A stretch of DNA of 45,002 nt, taken from Scleroderma bovista (Eukaryota > Basidiomycota > Agaricomycetes > Boletales > Sclerodermataceae). The stretch is taken from assembly GCA_037178675.1 (NCBI GenBank), contig JAYMGJ010000071.1, positions 1 to 45,002 of the forward strand, given 5' to 3'. Positions 32,831 through 43,709 of this stretch are shown one piece after another (the first letter of the stretch is position 1; every line of letters begins with the position of its first letter). Made by a program: the position numbers and the translations under genes. The notes beneath the pieces were generated by a model, which saw only the letters and a program-made list of their open reading frames with translations, made no database searches and was not told where the DNA came from.

Positions 32831-34363
32831 CTACAGGTAACTAGATAAATCCACCTGGGCTGGCATCAGCCCTCCCCGTATCGCCTCTATCAGATTCTTG
32901 GCTGCGCGCACTGCCATGTCCTTCCGAGTCTCCAAGGTGGCACTCCCGATATGTGGTATGATAACGCATCTGCGTAGAATGCCGGAGACGGATATCAGGC
33001 CCGTGCCACATCCCATGAACGCGGGCTTACCGAGGTTCCTTCACTAGTGGATGGTCAGCCGTGATCTTTGGCTCTCCTTCGACCACATCCAGACCGGCAC
33101 CCCAAATCCAACCCTCCTTTAGCGCCTTTGCGAGCGCGTCGGAATCAACCAGCGTCCCCCGACTTGCATTGACTAGGACGCTTGTCTTCTTCATCTGTTT
33201 CAGGAAATTCTCGTTGACAATATGATGTGTGTCGCGCCCACCAGGGGCAAGTACGAAGATGAAATCACTCTCGCGAGCAAGCCCATCGAGGTCTACCTTG
33301 GTTACCGCCTGTAATTGGTACTTTGATGCCAGTTCGGTGTCACGTTGGTGGTTGGGAGGCGAGGTTGGATTAGATGTATACAGGCAGTGGGTGATGCCAA
33401 ACGGAACAAGTCGCGCCAGAGTTGCTTGGGCGATACGGCCGAATCCAAGGAAGCCGACTTTGCGTGTAGGTGAAGTCGTTGTCGTGCTTAGTTGGGGTCC
33501 ACAGAAGGCAAAAGGTAACCACGGATGGTTTGGCCACTACAATGCTATCGCCTCAACTACCACACCAGAATCAACCAGATTACCCACCTCCCCACTTTGT
33601 ACGACTGATACCGCAGTTCCTGCATTACGGCTTGCCATCAACGCGAGCATGACAGACAGATCCGCAACTGAGAGAAGTTACAGGGGTAGAAGAATAGAAG
33701 AGGTCATCCCTCACTCGCCTGCATCAGTGAGGATATCAGGTGTATACCCAATCTTTAGCCCTCTCTGAGCCGCAGCTCTAAGATCGATATGTTCTTTTGA
33801 GCCAGTCAAGACCTGGAATAAGATCTATCTGAAAGACTCACCATAACCGACAGACATTGTTGATACAACTTTCAACGATGGACCAGCTGCGACCCGGGCG
33901 TACAGATCCATAATCAGTCGCTAGAAGACCAGTTTCACAGTATTGGTTAGTATCACCTCTGCTCATGAGCTCCGGATCGACCTGTGACAGGGCAACACCG
34001 TGTTGAGATCAACGCAGCCAATGATTCATCAGACACGACGTACTTTATCTGACAGTGTGAGGACCACTCCCGTAGCACCAGGAATATTGTCCATGAGCCA
34101 TGCTCGGTCGCACCCAAGATCATCTGGCCATATGACGAGCTAATACAGGCGAAACAGTCAGTACCGCAACGATACGTGCCAAGAAAGAGATAGTCAAAAC
34201 ATACATCCAGCTCGGGAGTTCCCTTCAACAGGGACATCGCATCGGGCCCAAAGTTGCGGCAGACTACCACCTTGTGTGCATTCCTGCGAGATCAGACGGA
34301 AGAGTCAGTGGTGAAACAACTAGTGCCATTTAATATTTTGCAGATTGACCCAGTTTGAGACAT
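32831..34363 (-). CDS. D-isomer-specific 2-hydroxyacid dehydrogenase, glyoxylate/hydroxypyruvate reductase type
   Basis: NAD(P)H-dependent reductase of the GRHPR group, which reduces glyoxylate to glycolate and hydroxypyruvate to D-glycerate. Start MSQTG, joined over a first intron to NAHKVVVCRNFGPDAMSLLK. The rest follows family order: CDRAWLMDNIPGATGVVLTL, GPSLKVVSTMSVGYD, then the Rossmann motif KVGFLGFGRIAQATLARLVP (the third glycine is alanine, common in this group). The catalytic region has VLVNASRGTLVDSDALAKAL (Arg), GAGLDVVEGEPKITADHPLV (Glu) and VIIPHIGSATLETRKDMAVR (His). It ends PAQVDLSSYL. About eight introns, some boundaries approximate. Cytosolic or peroxisomal location cannot be told; no C-terminal SKL-type signal is present. 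Confidence 0.85.
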
Positions 34364-34582
34364 GGCTGCACGGTTGGCTCGGAAGCTGCGAAGAGTAGAA
34401 GGCAAGGAATATCGATGGCGAATAACGCCGATACAACTTTGTACTGGCTTGGCTTGCATCATCGAAAGAACAATACTCGCCCCGGTCTTCGCTTTAGTAC
34501 TACAATATGGTCCCACACCCCATAAATAAGGCTAGTTAATCAAGACAAAACATGGGGTATCGACGATGGCCCACGCCTGCTA

Positions 34583-36175
34583 CTATTCCATCACAGCACT
34601 CTCCTCCATGTTGGCGTCCAGGTCAACCGATTCTTCTGTCTGCTCAACGCCAATACTCCCCGCAGGCCGCCAAACGTTCCCCATTGTTGCCTTCCAAAGA
34701 CGAACGCGACCATCATTTCCGGCAGATGACAAAACAGTCCTGCATATCCTATTAGCACCATAAAGACAACGGTGGCGAAGAACCTACCCTGTTATGTTCC
34801 ACTCCACTCGACCAACCGCCATCCTGCATTGATATGATGAGACATAATAGAAAGCGAAGAAGGCGGTACTACACTCACTTGTGGTTATCGAAGTCAGCCA
34901 CAATTGTGCCCGTCCACTTCAATCCTACACCTTCGTCATCCATGTCTGTTTCATCAGCCGGCTTGACCCGCCAAATCCTGACATGGCCATCTCGACTGCC
35001 CGTCGCTATCAGGTGATATGATCGCCCACACGAGGGGGCCCATGCAACCGAAGTAACAGCATACGGTACTGGTGCATCACTTTCTGGCGCGGCGGCACCA
35101 GCCAAACTACTCCCCTCCACTACAGACTTGCATGAGGGAGATGGATCCAGCGTTAACAGTGTCGTCGGTCGACGAGATGGTGAAATCTGAACAACCTATG
35201 CCGACCAAACGTGAGGCAAACACGATGGACCTGTATACGCCACCTACTTTTATAGTGCCTGAGATTCCACATCCAACTGCTATCACTTCACCCCAGTACC
35301 GCTCCTTGCACCACGAAATACACCAGCCACCGTCTGCCTCTCTGTTTCCCACTCCTCCTCTGCCTTGGAGTGGGGGCTGCGACTGCTGTAACGCTTGGGC
35401 AACCAGGGACGCAGAAGCACCGTCGAGTGTCGCACCTGTTTGTGTAGGTGTAGAGAATGTTACCGAATGGGAAGAGGGTAGGGATGCAGTCGGAAGCGAA
35501 GTAACGTCTACTTCTTCTGACAGCTGCCAGGTTGCGAGTGATGACTGTTCCAAGCACTCGTATATCCGAAGGTGGTTATCCGATGAAATGGTCGCCTAGT
35601 AAGTTTTTGTTAGATAGAAAGCATTTGGAGTCAATCCGATCCGTACAAGCTTGAGGCCGAAATGGTGTGGCACGAATTCCACACCTCTGACTGTCCCACG
35701 AGCATCCACCAAGACTGCCCTCTCCGACCATCTTGAAGACGAGCCACCTGTTGCCTGTGACCCACAAGGTGCAGCGGATTGTATATCAGCTGTTTTAGTG
35801 AATGACGTTTGCTCCCATATTTTGACGGTTCGGTCAAAGGACGCGGATGCGAGTATCGTGCCAAATTCTGGATGTGCCCAACATAATTTCGTGACCGTTG
35901 CATCGTGCGCCTGAACTCGTTTATTCAGAACGCGATTAATTCCAGACGAAAATTGACTTACCTTCCATTCGTCTTCAACGCTCCATGTGCCATTGGTTTC
36001 ATCTAGCTGCCAGATTTTGATTCTGTGCCCAGATTATTGGCCGGAAAGAGGTACTAATGAAAGAGGCTTACTTTTGGTCTATGCTGCACGTGGCGAACCT
36101 GAGACCATAAAAGTCGTAGGACACATCTGTGACGAGGTCATCGTGCGCGTTCTGTATGAGACCTGTTTGGATCAT
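34583..36175 (-). CDS. SEH1: Nucleoporin SEH1, WD40 repeat protein
   Basis: Seh1 is a beta-propeller subunit of the Y-shaped (Nup84/Nup107) nuclear pore subcomplex and also of the SEA/GATOR2 complex in TORC1 signalling. Start MIQTGLIQNAHDDLVTDVSY, then FYGLRFATCSIDQ, IKIWQLDE, HDATVTKLCWAHPEFGTILA followed by SASFDRTVKIWEQ, all typical of Seh1. Later blades: ATISSDNHLRIYECLEQSSL, PYAVTSVAWAPSCGRSYHLI, GSRDGHVRIWRVKP and VLSSAGNDGRVRLWKATMGN before WRPAGSIG. About seven short introns; the intron after ISGTIK joins to ISPSRRPTTLLTLDPS. A long Ser/Thr/Gln-rich loop (SLPTASLPSSHSV to QPPLQGRGG) lies between blades. The C-terminal tail is acidic (ESVDLDANMEESAVME). Divergent from CIA1. Confidence 0.9.
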
Positions 36176-36446
36176 GGCTTTGTGTTACGCCTTAGAATTT
36201 GTTTCCTAGAAGAAAGCGCTATGCGCACACCCACTAGAGGACAAATATCAGCACCCCGACGGCAAAATGCATACCAACCAACTGACCCTAGCCACACAAT
36301 TGGGAGGAGTTCAGCATTTCCTAAAAAGGAAACGAAAGGCTTTAGAATTCAACAAGGACAAACAAACATCTGCGGTGCTAATAATGACGAACCAGCTGGG
36401 TCAATTCAAGATCTTGAAGAGCTGATCCCCAACCAGTGCCATTGCA
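36176..36446. promoter_or_regulatory. Divergent promoter region, SEH1 / CIA1
   Basis: 271 bp between two start codons facing away from each other, containing promoters of both WD40 genes. No TATA box or known operator was recognised. Co-regulation is possible from layout only. Confidence 0.5.
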
Positions 36447-37761
36447 ATGGACGAAAACCTCACTTTCCATCTCCAACTCGTCTCCGAACTTACAGGTAAG
36501 ATCAACGACTGAGAGCCTCGAATGTCAGCGAGATCAATTGCTTCCATTGCCAGGTCACAACGAGCGTGCATGGCAAGTTGCCTGGAACCCCGAAAAACCA
36601 CTCATCGCTTCTTGTTCAGCAGATAAAACAGTCCGGCTGTACAGCTACTGGCAGAAAAGTGACGACCCTACAGCATCGATCTCCTTTTCGCATGTCACCA
36701 CCATCTCTACACCGCATACCAAGACTGTGCGCAGTGCTGCCTGGGCCCCTTCAGGGAAGACACTTGCAACAGGCTCTTTTGACTCAAATGTGGGGGTATA
36801 CGAGATGAAGGATGAATCGGATGACGATGTTGATCTGAGTGAGACCCGCGAGTGGGAATGCGTGACCCTGCTAGAAGGCCACGAAACTGAATGCAAAAGC
36901 GTTGCATATTCAGGAAACGGAACGCTACTGGCGAGCTGTAGCAGAGACAAGACCGTCTGGATCTGGGGGGGTAAGATCACTCGTATGAGTAGTGCTCTTC
37001 GTCCTCACGTCTGTTCCTTAGTCCAACCCGATGCAGACTTCGAGTGCATGAGTGTGTTGATGGAGCACACTCAAGACGTCAAGTGCGTTGCTTGGCATCC
37101 AAAAGAAGAGGTTAGGATGATTTCACTGTTTACAGCGATGGACGTTGACAACTTTCCGTGGGGTAGATCCTTGCATCGGCTTCGTACGATGACACGATCA
37201 AGCTTTACATTGAAGATCCATCGGACGACTGGTACTGCTTCGCGACATTGACCGGTCATGATTCAACAGTTTGGTCCCTCGCATGGTCACCAGACGGAAA
37301 TTACTTGGCATCTTCGTCCGGCGATCTTACAATCAGGATTTGGAAACAGACAGATCGGTACAAATGGCAGTTTGTGCATCAGCTCAAGGGCCACGAAAGA
37401 AGCATATACTCTATTAGTTGGAATGGAAAGGGGTCTTCCTCAAACAGCCTGGGGTGGCTCGCAAGCACGGGAGGTGATGGAAAGCTGAACGTATGGGAGA
37501 TAACGGTACGTTCTCGGCTATCGATCGATCATGCCATTGTTTGCTCATGCGTATATCAAGGAAATCCCAGAGCAACCGAACGCCAATACCAAGTCAGCAT
37601 TGGACTCCAAGTTAATTGCTTCGATTTTGTCCGCGCACGATGTCAACGACGTCAACGCGGTGCAGTGGTGTCCTCGTCCAGGATTCGAAAATCTACTTGC
37701 GACCGCAGGTGATGGTGGCTCCGTCAAAGTGTGGAGGGTGTTGCCTGCGAGCAGTAGCTAA
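36447..37761 (+). CDS. CIA1: Cytosolic iron-sulfur assembly protein CIAO1/Cia1, WD40 repeat
   Basis: Cia1 is the seven-bladed propeller of the CIA targeting complex, which hands Fe-S clusters to cytosolic and nuclear apoproteins. The first exon (36447-36495, MDENLTFHLQLVSELT) joins over a 58-nt intron to GHNERAWQVAWNPEKPLIAS. Further blades: CSADKTVRLYSYW, HTKTVRSAAWAPSGKTLATG, LLEGHETECKSVAYSGNGTL, HTQDVKCVAWHPKEE, ASYDDTIKLYIEDPSDDWYC, TGHDSTVWSLAWSPDGNYLA, LKGHERSIYSISWNG and VNAVQWCPRPGFENLLATAG. The DDW...C pattern and blade order match Cia1 rather than other WD40 proteins. Four or five introns. Intact. SEH1 lies upstream in the opposite direction. Confidence 0.9.
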
Positions 37762-38639
37762 TAGACGCGATTACTCTTTGGTATCAGATCTTCCATGGGA
37801 ACCCAGGAACGATAATACCCTACTACGGAGCCAGGTGGTTCTCAGCTAAGCCGTGAGGCAGGCTATGTCTGGGGCCTCTTCCACATTAATGCAAGCTCTT
37901 ATGTTCCTCAATAGCCAGACTAAGTTCGATTTGATAAACAAGGGGATCACTGAAAAGCCTCATGCTGAGGATAGCATAAAGGTGAATTACGCCTCTCGCG
38001 GCTCCGGCGAAATCTTCGGCTTCAGCAGTGAAGTATCCACCCATTGAGCTCAGTAAACCTACAATTTTTCTCAATGTCGACGAAAACTTGACAAAAAAAG
38101 TGACCCTCTACTGCTCACCAATGGATAACTCAATGCCGGGAGGATGAATGTACATCTAAAATATATAAGGAGCATTTGCTGGCGGGAGGTGTCCACCGCG
38201 TTTGTGGCTGTACGTGCATGCAACGTGTCTCTGGTGGTGGTGCCCGTGTTAGTATCTATCTTGCGCCGTGCTTCGCATCGTCCGTAACGCAGCCTTTTCT
38301 CTGGGGAGTGTTTGGTACGTGTCTCCACAGAGCCAGCCCTCCGGTTTTCACTCACTATGACCAGTTGACTGTCTTTGCACTTGAGATTGCGATCCTTTCG
38401 CTCATGCATACATTGGCGTGACTGTGCTTGCCATCGAATGATCAAACAGTTCAAAATTCCTCACTGGTACTCATCATTATCGCTATGACGCAACACTTTG
38501 TCCCGGCCTACCAATGTTTTTTGACCGTCCCGAATGTCTTTCCGTTCCCGCTGTGTGACTTCACAGCATTCGCAACCAAGTCAACTGTACATACCAGTTA
38601 ACCGTCTATGATCAATCTATACAGTATCTGTAACCTGTT
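37762..38639. other. Intergenic region, no convincing gene
   Basis: About 880 bp. Small frames of about 60-125 codons exist on both strands (for example minus 37886-38074 and 38071-38454), with no domain and no consistent splice chain. A TATA-like string AATATATAAGG lies at 38159-38169. The function is unknown. Confidence 0.4.
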
Positions 38640-38985
38640 GTGCTGGTGGTTGGTATTCGACTTATATATCATTTCCACCGGACCGAAGGTGTCCTTGTAG
38701 TATATCAGATATCAAGACACGCCGCATCGCGACGTCACATTCGAAATCAATATTTGAAAGTGCGATCACCGAGCATGGTTTTACCTACTGCATGTACCCA
38801 TCTTGAAGCCCATCGAAATTCACTCACACTAACCAGCATCGTCCTTTTTGCATCAGAATTTATTCTCAATCTATTCTGATAGTGAAGCTAACTATTACTT
38901 TGCAGTATGCTTTGGACGCTGCCTTGGCCAGAATTGGATACATTTTACTATCTCGGCCAGCGCAAGTAATCCACCAATCACCAAT
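38640..38985 (+). pseudogene. HET-gene fragment, duplicated 3' part
   Basis: This stretch is similar to the 3' part of the HET pseudogene at about 40335-40665. Shared words in order include ATATCAAG.CACGCC/GCA.C.CG.GACG.CACATTCGAA, GCGATCACCG/GCGGTCACCG, CTAACCAGC, TCTATTCTGATA and CCAGAATTGGATACATTT. It has stops in every frame and is clearly decayed. It lies upstream of the larger HET copy in the same orientation, so it is a tandem-type duplication remnant. The 5' HET-domain part is missing. Confidence 0.75.
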
Positions 38986-39219
38986 ACTAGCATTTAAACA
39001 GACGAACTTTCCTGTGAGTGTCATTTACCCGTTTTCCGTTTACCCTTATTATTTACCTTCTCAAAAACGTGAACCAACGCAACCACATCATCTCACCTAC
39101 ACTCTTTCGAGCACCCGTTCCTGGTTGTTAGTGCTCACCAATTCATTTCAAGGAGGTATAGATACCATTCCACAACCGTCGATCACTGTCCAAAATTGAC
39201 ACGTTTGGACGAGGGTAGG
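38986..39219. other. Region between HET fragment and HET pseudogene start
   Basis: About 230 bp, pyrimidine-rich on the plus strand in places (tttacccgttttccgttt). It probably was the promoter of the HET gene. No gene. Confidence 0.35.
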
Positions 39220-40979
39220 ATGCGTCTCATCAATGTCAAAGCATTTAACGAGAGGGAGCAGGTGATGAGCAAGCGGGAGGAGAGAGTGGATTGTCGAACC
39301 GAAGTCCTGGAATTTGCCGATGATGAAGCCACAGCGTATGCAATCTTATCCCACCGGTGGATCGGTCGAGAAGTGGCCTACGAGGAGATGGCTGAACTCA
39401 CAAAGATGAAAAAGGATGAAGGATGAAGTTCGCCGACGCTCCGGCTACCAGAAGATCCTCGATAGCTGTGAGCAGTCTCAGAAGGACGGGTTCAAGTGGT
39501 TGTGGGTCGACACGTGTTGCATAGACAAGCGAAGCAGCGCAGAGTTATCGGAGGTGATTAACTCCATGTACCGGTGGTATGAAAACTCGAGGGTTTGCTA
39601 TGCGTACCTCCACGACGTCCTCGGCCTATCCTTCCCCACTCGGAGTGACAATAAGACTTATCCCAATTCCAACGGCTGGCCAGAGTGGTTCTCACGTGGG
39701 TGGACTTACAGGAGATGATAGCACCGAGGAATGTCCAGTTTTTCAACAAAGATTGGCAGGCAACAAGGAGACACTTTCACCAACCTTAGCAGACATCACA
39801 CGAGATCCGCCACACATCTTGACGGATGGACTTGCTTCTAACCGTCCCTGTGTTGCTCAAATCCTGTCGTGGGCTGCCGACCGGACGACTACACGAGTGG
39901 AAGACAAAGCTTATTCCCTGATGGGTCTGCTGGATGTGAATATGTCGATGTTGTACGGAGAGGTGAAGAAAGCGCTTCATCGTCTTCAGCTGGAGATCAT
40001 CCGCATGTCGGATGACCAAAGTATCTTTGCATGGGACCCACATGAAAGAATTGCACGGACGGGCAGCTGATGATCCAAGCTTCTTTCAGTATTGTGCCGA
40101 CATGGGGTTGATGGACCGGGGCTCTCAAGCGGGACATCCCCGAAGAAGAGCTGTCCTCGATCAACGAAGATCGCTTTGGTGTATTTCCGATCACCAATCA
40201 CGGCATCCAAATCTGGCTGCTTCTCCGTTCCTGGGACGACTCGCGGTCAGTCCTCGAAGCCTTGTTACCCTGCCGCATTGGTCCATCGGATCCACCAGTG
40301 GCCATCAAATTGGCTTTGTGGAAGTCTAATTACTACAGGTATTTTCCGTTTTTGTGGGACGATTCTCCTACAGAGCGGACCCTCCAATTCCGTCAAGTCT
40401 ATCTCAGATCCAGATATCAAGCTCAAGACACGCAGCCTCGGGACGCCACATTCGAAGTTGATGACAGTGCGGTCACCGTGAATGGTTTCACCTGCCACTG
40501 CGCGTACCCACCGGAACTCACAGAAAACACACACGCTAACCAGCGCTCGGCCTCACTGCGTCAAAGTCTATTCTGATATTCATGCCAAGCGTTGCTTCGC
40601 AGTGGGATTTGGACAATACTTCGACCAGAATTGGATACATTTCCTCTATTCCGGTGCAAGTAACCAACACTCGTGGGAGGGCTGTTCTTTCAAACTCTAC
40701 TCCGAACAAGATTACAACAAAATACTTGTTAGAGGGCCAGAGCACGTCCAATCCTCTGAAGGGCATCCTCCAGACGACTGCGATGGTCGTGTTTGGGTTA
40801 AGCATACCCGTCTCGGACCAACCTGGACTGTGCGCACTTCCTGCATCGTGCGAGAGAGTTCAAAGACGGGTGTTAAGATTGAGGTATTTCGGGATCCTGG
40901 TCTTGGTAGTGGATCAGCTGAATGGACATGTTTTGACGTTGATGTAGGTGGATTCCTGCGAAGGAAATATCCTTTCTGA
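39220..40979 (+). pseudogene. HET-domain (heterokaryon incompatibility) gene with multiple frame disruptions
   Basis: HET-domain proteins trigger cell death after fusion of incompatible fungal cells; many copies of unknown role exist in basidiomycetes. The start MRLINVKAFNEREQ is typical. The domain follows: AYAILSHRWIG, then in another frame WLWVDTCCIDKRSSAELSEV, INSMYRWYENSRVCYAYLHD and GWPEWFSRGWT, then in further frames QILSWAADRTTTRVEDKAYS, LMGLLDVNMSMLYGE, KALHRLQLEIIRMSDDQSIF. At least five frame changes are seen: a 7-nt tandem duplication GGATGAA at 39414-39427; a missing base near 39710; a small loss near 39760; and shifts near 40067-40120 and 40560. None looks like an intron. It either is a pseudogene or has been misassembled; the number of lesions favours decay. 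Confidence 0.88.
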
Positions 40980-42178
40980 GTTCAAGTCACGTTCTGCGAT
41001 CTCGGACATCGCATCAAGGCAGCACATAATAGATTGTTACAGTCCAGATAGCTACTATGTGACGGCCCGCCCTCAACGACGCTGGTTGAGAGATCGCTCA
41101 GTCACACTATACAAACCACGTGCCCTGTTACTTCCCAGCAATGACCATTTTCATTCATTCTTGGCTTCCCTTCCTGTTACTATTAAACTCACCAACAGAT
41201 ATCTCGTTACAGCAGTCGTACAATGTGACCAATTTATTGAAGACTGCGGAGTATTCGGTGGCTCACATACACGTGAGTCTATGTACACCCACCTGTTTCA
41301 TACCTTTGTGTTCAATCTTGACTGATTGATTAGCCTCCGCATCGGACACCAGCGTCCCAACGCCTTTCTGCACCATTGCGAAGCCGTGTTTGGCACCGAG
41401 ATGAGGGCACTAGTTTTGCGTCGGGGACTGCTCAGACAACGAGTTGAGAGCTACGAAAAATGAAGGATAGGGGTTAAGTATGTCGGATCGTCGTAGATGA
41501 GGTCGACGTGGTTGCAACGGGGCGGGGTTTATGTAAGTTAGTCTCCATCTCTCCGTTTCCTTTTTCATGTGTTTCATCTCTATCGGCGTCTGTAGTCTGA
41601 TTGAAAGAAAGTTAAGTGATTAGTAACCAAAGACATGATATGGCATGGCAAGCGGTCCTCACCAGGGTAGTAGTTGATGCGATACGGCGTTGGTATTGGG
41701 AAGCTATTGCGCTGCACAGGGATAGGTCGGAAATGCTATTGGGGGCACATAAATTTTATACTACCAGCATCAGGAATATATTGCCTCACTGGTTATCCCC
41801 GCAGTTGAGAAGGAAAGACCCTTCAAGTAGATCTAGTCCCGCTGCGGGTTAGTACAGAGCGGAAAAATCGAACTTTGGTGAACATGAAGCTCAGTGCTGA
41901 CCCGGAGTGATCAGTGCATGGAATCATCATGCCAGGAATTTAATTGGTAAACGATCAAGCTTTCAAGTGCCAACTTCCCTCTCACTCATCCAGTGTCCTT
42001 TAGTGAACAAACACATTTCAGCGTTCTGCATTCAAGATCTCAGTAAGTCGGTACAATGGTACAACGGACAAAATTGGTACACATCAACTCCCAGTTCCTA
42101 TCGTACAGTTATCGAAAAGGGGCTTTGCAACTGGCATACAGCAGAAAGGAAATACGTCAAAACCAACTCAGCTTCCGC
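40980..42178. other. Intergenic region, no convincing gene
   Basis: About 1.2 kb. Open frames up to 125 codons (for example plus 40948-41325) lack recognisable domains and show weak coding character. This region holds the end of the HET locus and the 3' flank of the decarboxylase gene. Confidence 0.4.
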
Positions 42179-43709
42179 TTAGGCCTTCTTCGCAACCCTA
42201 AGAATATCCTTGCCTACCCGCACCTTCGACCCGACCAGGGGTTTCATATTGCCTTGTGCATCTCGCTGCTCAAGTGGCGTTACCTCGAGGTGAGGCCCAA
42301 AGAGGAGACAGAAAGTCGATCCTCCGAAGTGGAATTGTCCTATCTCGTCTCCCTTCTCAAGGTGCTGATTTTCCTTGACGATGATGTTGCAAGTCGATAC
42401 CTCTCCCAACCCGACACCTACAAAGCCTACTAAACCAATGTCCTGGTTGTCCGCTTCGATAAAGATCAAGGCACGGGTGGAGACTGCTGACACAAAGTCC
42501 TGAGAACGAGAGATCGGGTCCGCATCGACAGGGACGGGGGGAGGGGGGGTGGACGGGTCTGGGTCGGCGCTGGGAGGATCTTGCAAACGAGCTGCATAAA
42601 AGGTCCCTGGAATGAGGCGTGTGGCTCTGACTGTGCCGGCGATAGGGCTACGCCAACGATGATAGTCGCGGGATGCAAGCATAGCTTGCAGAAGGGTTCC
42701 ACCAACGAACTGGCTAGTGAACTCATGCTGCCCGAGCATATGGCTGAGAGAATACGGGGTATTTTTCAACCAGAACTTCTCCAACTCCCTAAGGGGACTG
42801 TAAAACTTGTAGACATCAGCGGAGCACGGTGAGTTGACGATACTGTTGTCATCGGGGCATATGACAGCACGCTTGGAGGCTTTCAACTCCCTGACGAAAT
42901 ATGCGTCGTAAGATTCAAAGCCATAGTGGGGGTCTTCTGGGTCACAAAGGTAGTAGGATGCGAAATCCTGGGGCGAATCAGGAGGGCCACCGGCATACAC
43001 GACTGCAGATGAGAGCGCCTTATCACTGAGCCAACCACCCTCGCCGGTGTTAAGTACACTCTTCGAGGCTGATGACTCAAGGAAACCCTGCCACGCGAAG
43101 AACATCCTCTGGAACCTCGCATTTACCCCGGGATGAGTAAACATATTGTAGCCAGCAGGGGTATTGCAGAAGCGCGCGAGAATTCCATAGAACGGAACAC
43201 CAGCGACCATGGCGCTGTCGCCCTCTGCATACGTGGGGGGCGCGCTAAGAATGGTGTTGAATGTGTTCATCAAGTCCACGTAATTTTCGATCTGCACAAT
43301 GAGTCAACATCGAAGGGAGCAGATAATATATATATCCACCTTTCTCAACTGTGAGTCAGCGGGCTTTGGAGCTTGGTCAAACATTTCATTGAAACCTGCG
43401 AAAACCTCCCCATTATTTTCGATGAAGAGCTTGAATTCCTCCACCAGTGGATCCAAGGGCTTGCAAGTTACGGTTTGCGGTTCACCCGCCGAGAGGATGA
43501 CGCGGTAAGGAGGGAAATAGTTGCAGAGCAGAGCGAAAGCGACGCTGTTCTTTGCTCCTATAGGAGGAAGCTCTGCGCCAGGCTGCATAACTTCGAGGGT
43601 ATCAGGGTGGCGTCCGTGTAGTAAACGAGAGGCCAGGAGAAAGTCATCGACGAAAGCATCGACGACTTCCGGGTCGGGAAGCCATCTACAAAACGTATAC
43701 GCAGGCATG
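42179..43709 (-). CDS. Phosphatidylserine decarboxylase-family enzyme, PsiD-like (fungal aromatic amino acid decarboxylase type)
   Basis: A pyruvoyl-dependent decarboxylase. Two exons (43709-43341, 43291-42179; 49-nt intron) give 493 residues. The layout resembles fungal PsiD-like proteins: an N-terminal helical part (HPDTLEV, PLVEEFKLFIENNGEVFAGF, NEMFDQAP, YVDLMNTFNTILSAPPTY), CDPEDPHYGFESYDAYFVRE, then the catalytic part with YHRWRSPIAGTV, FIEADNQDIGLVGFVGVGLG and the self-cleavage site FHFGGSTFCLLFG, where Ser of GGST becomes the pyruvoyl group. No membrane anchor is seen, unlike mitochondrial Psd1. A Pro/Asp-rich insert (PDPSTPPPPVPVDADP) lies before the final beta region. Substrate is unknown: L-tryptophan decarboxylase activity is known for some relatives, phosphatidylserine for others. 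All key motifs are intact. Confidence 0.85.
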
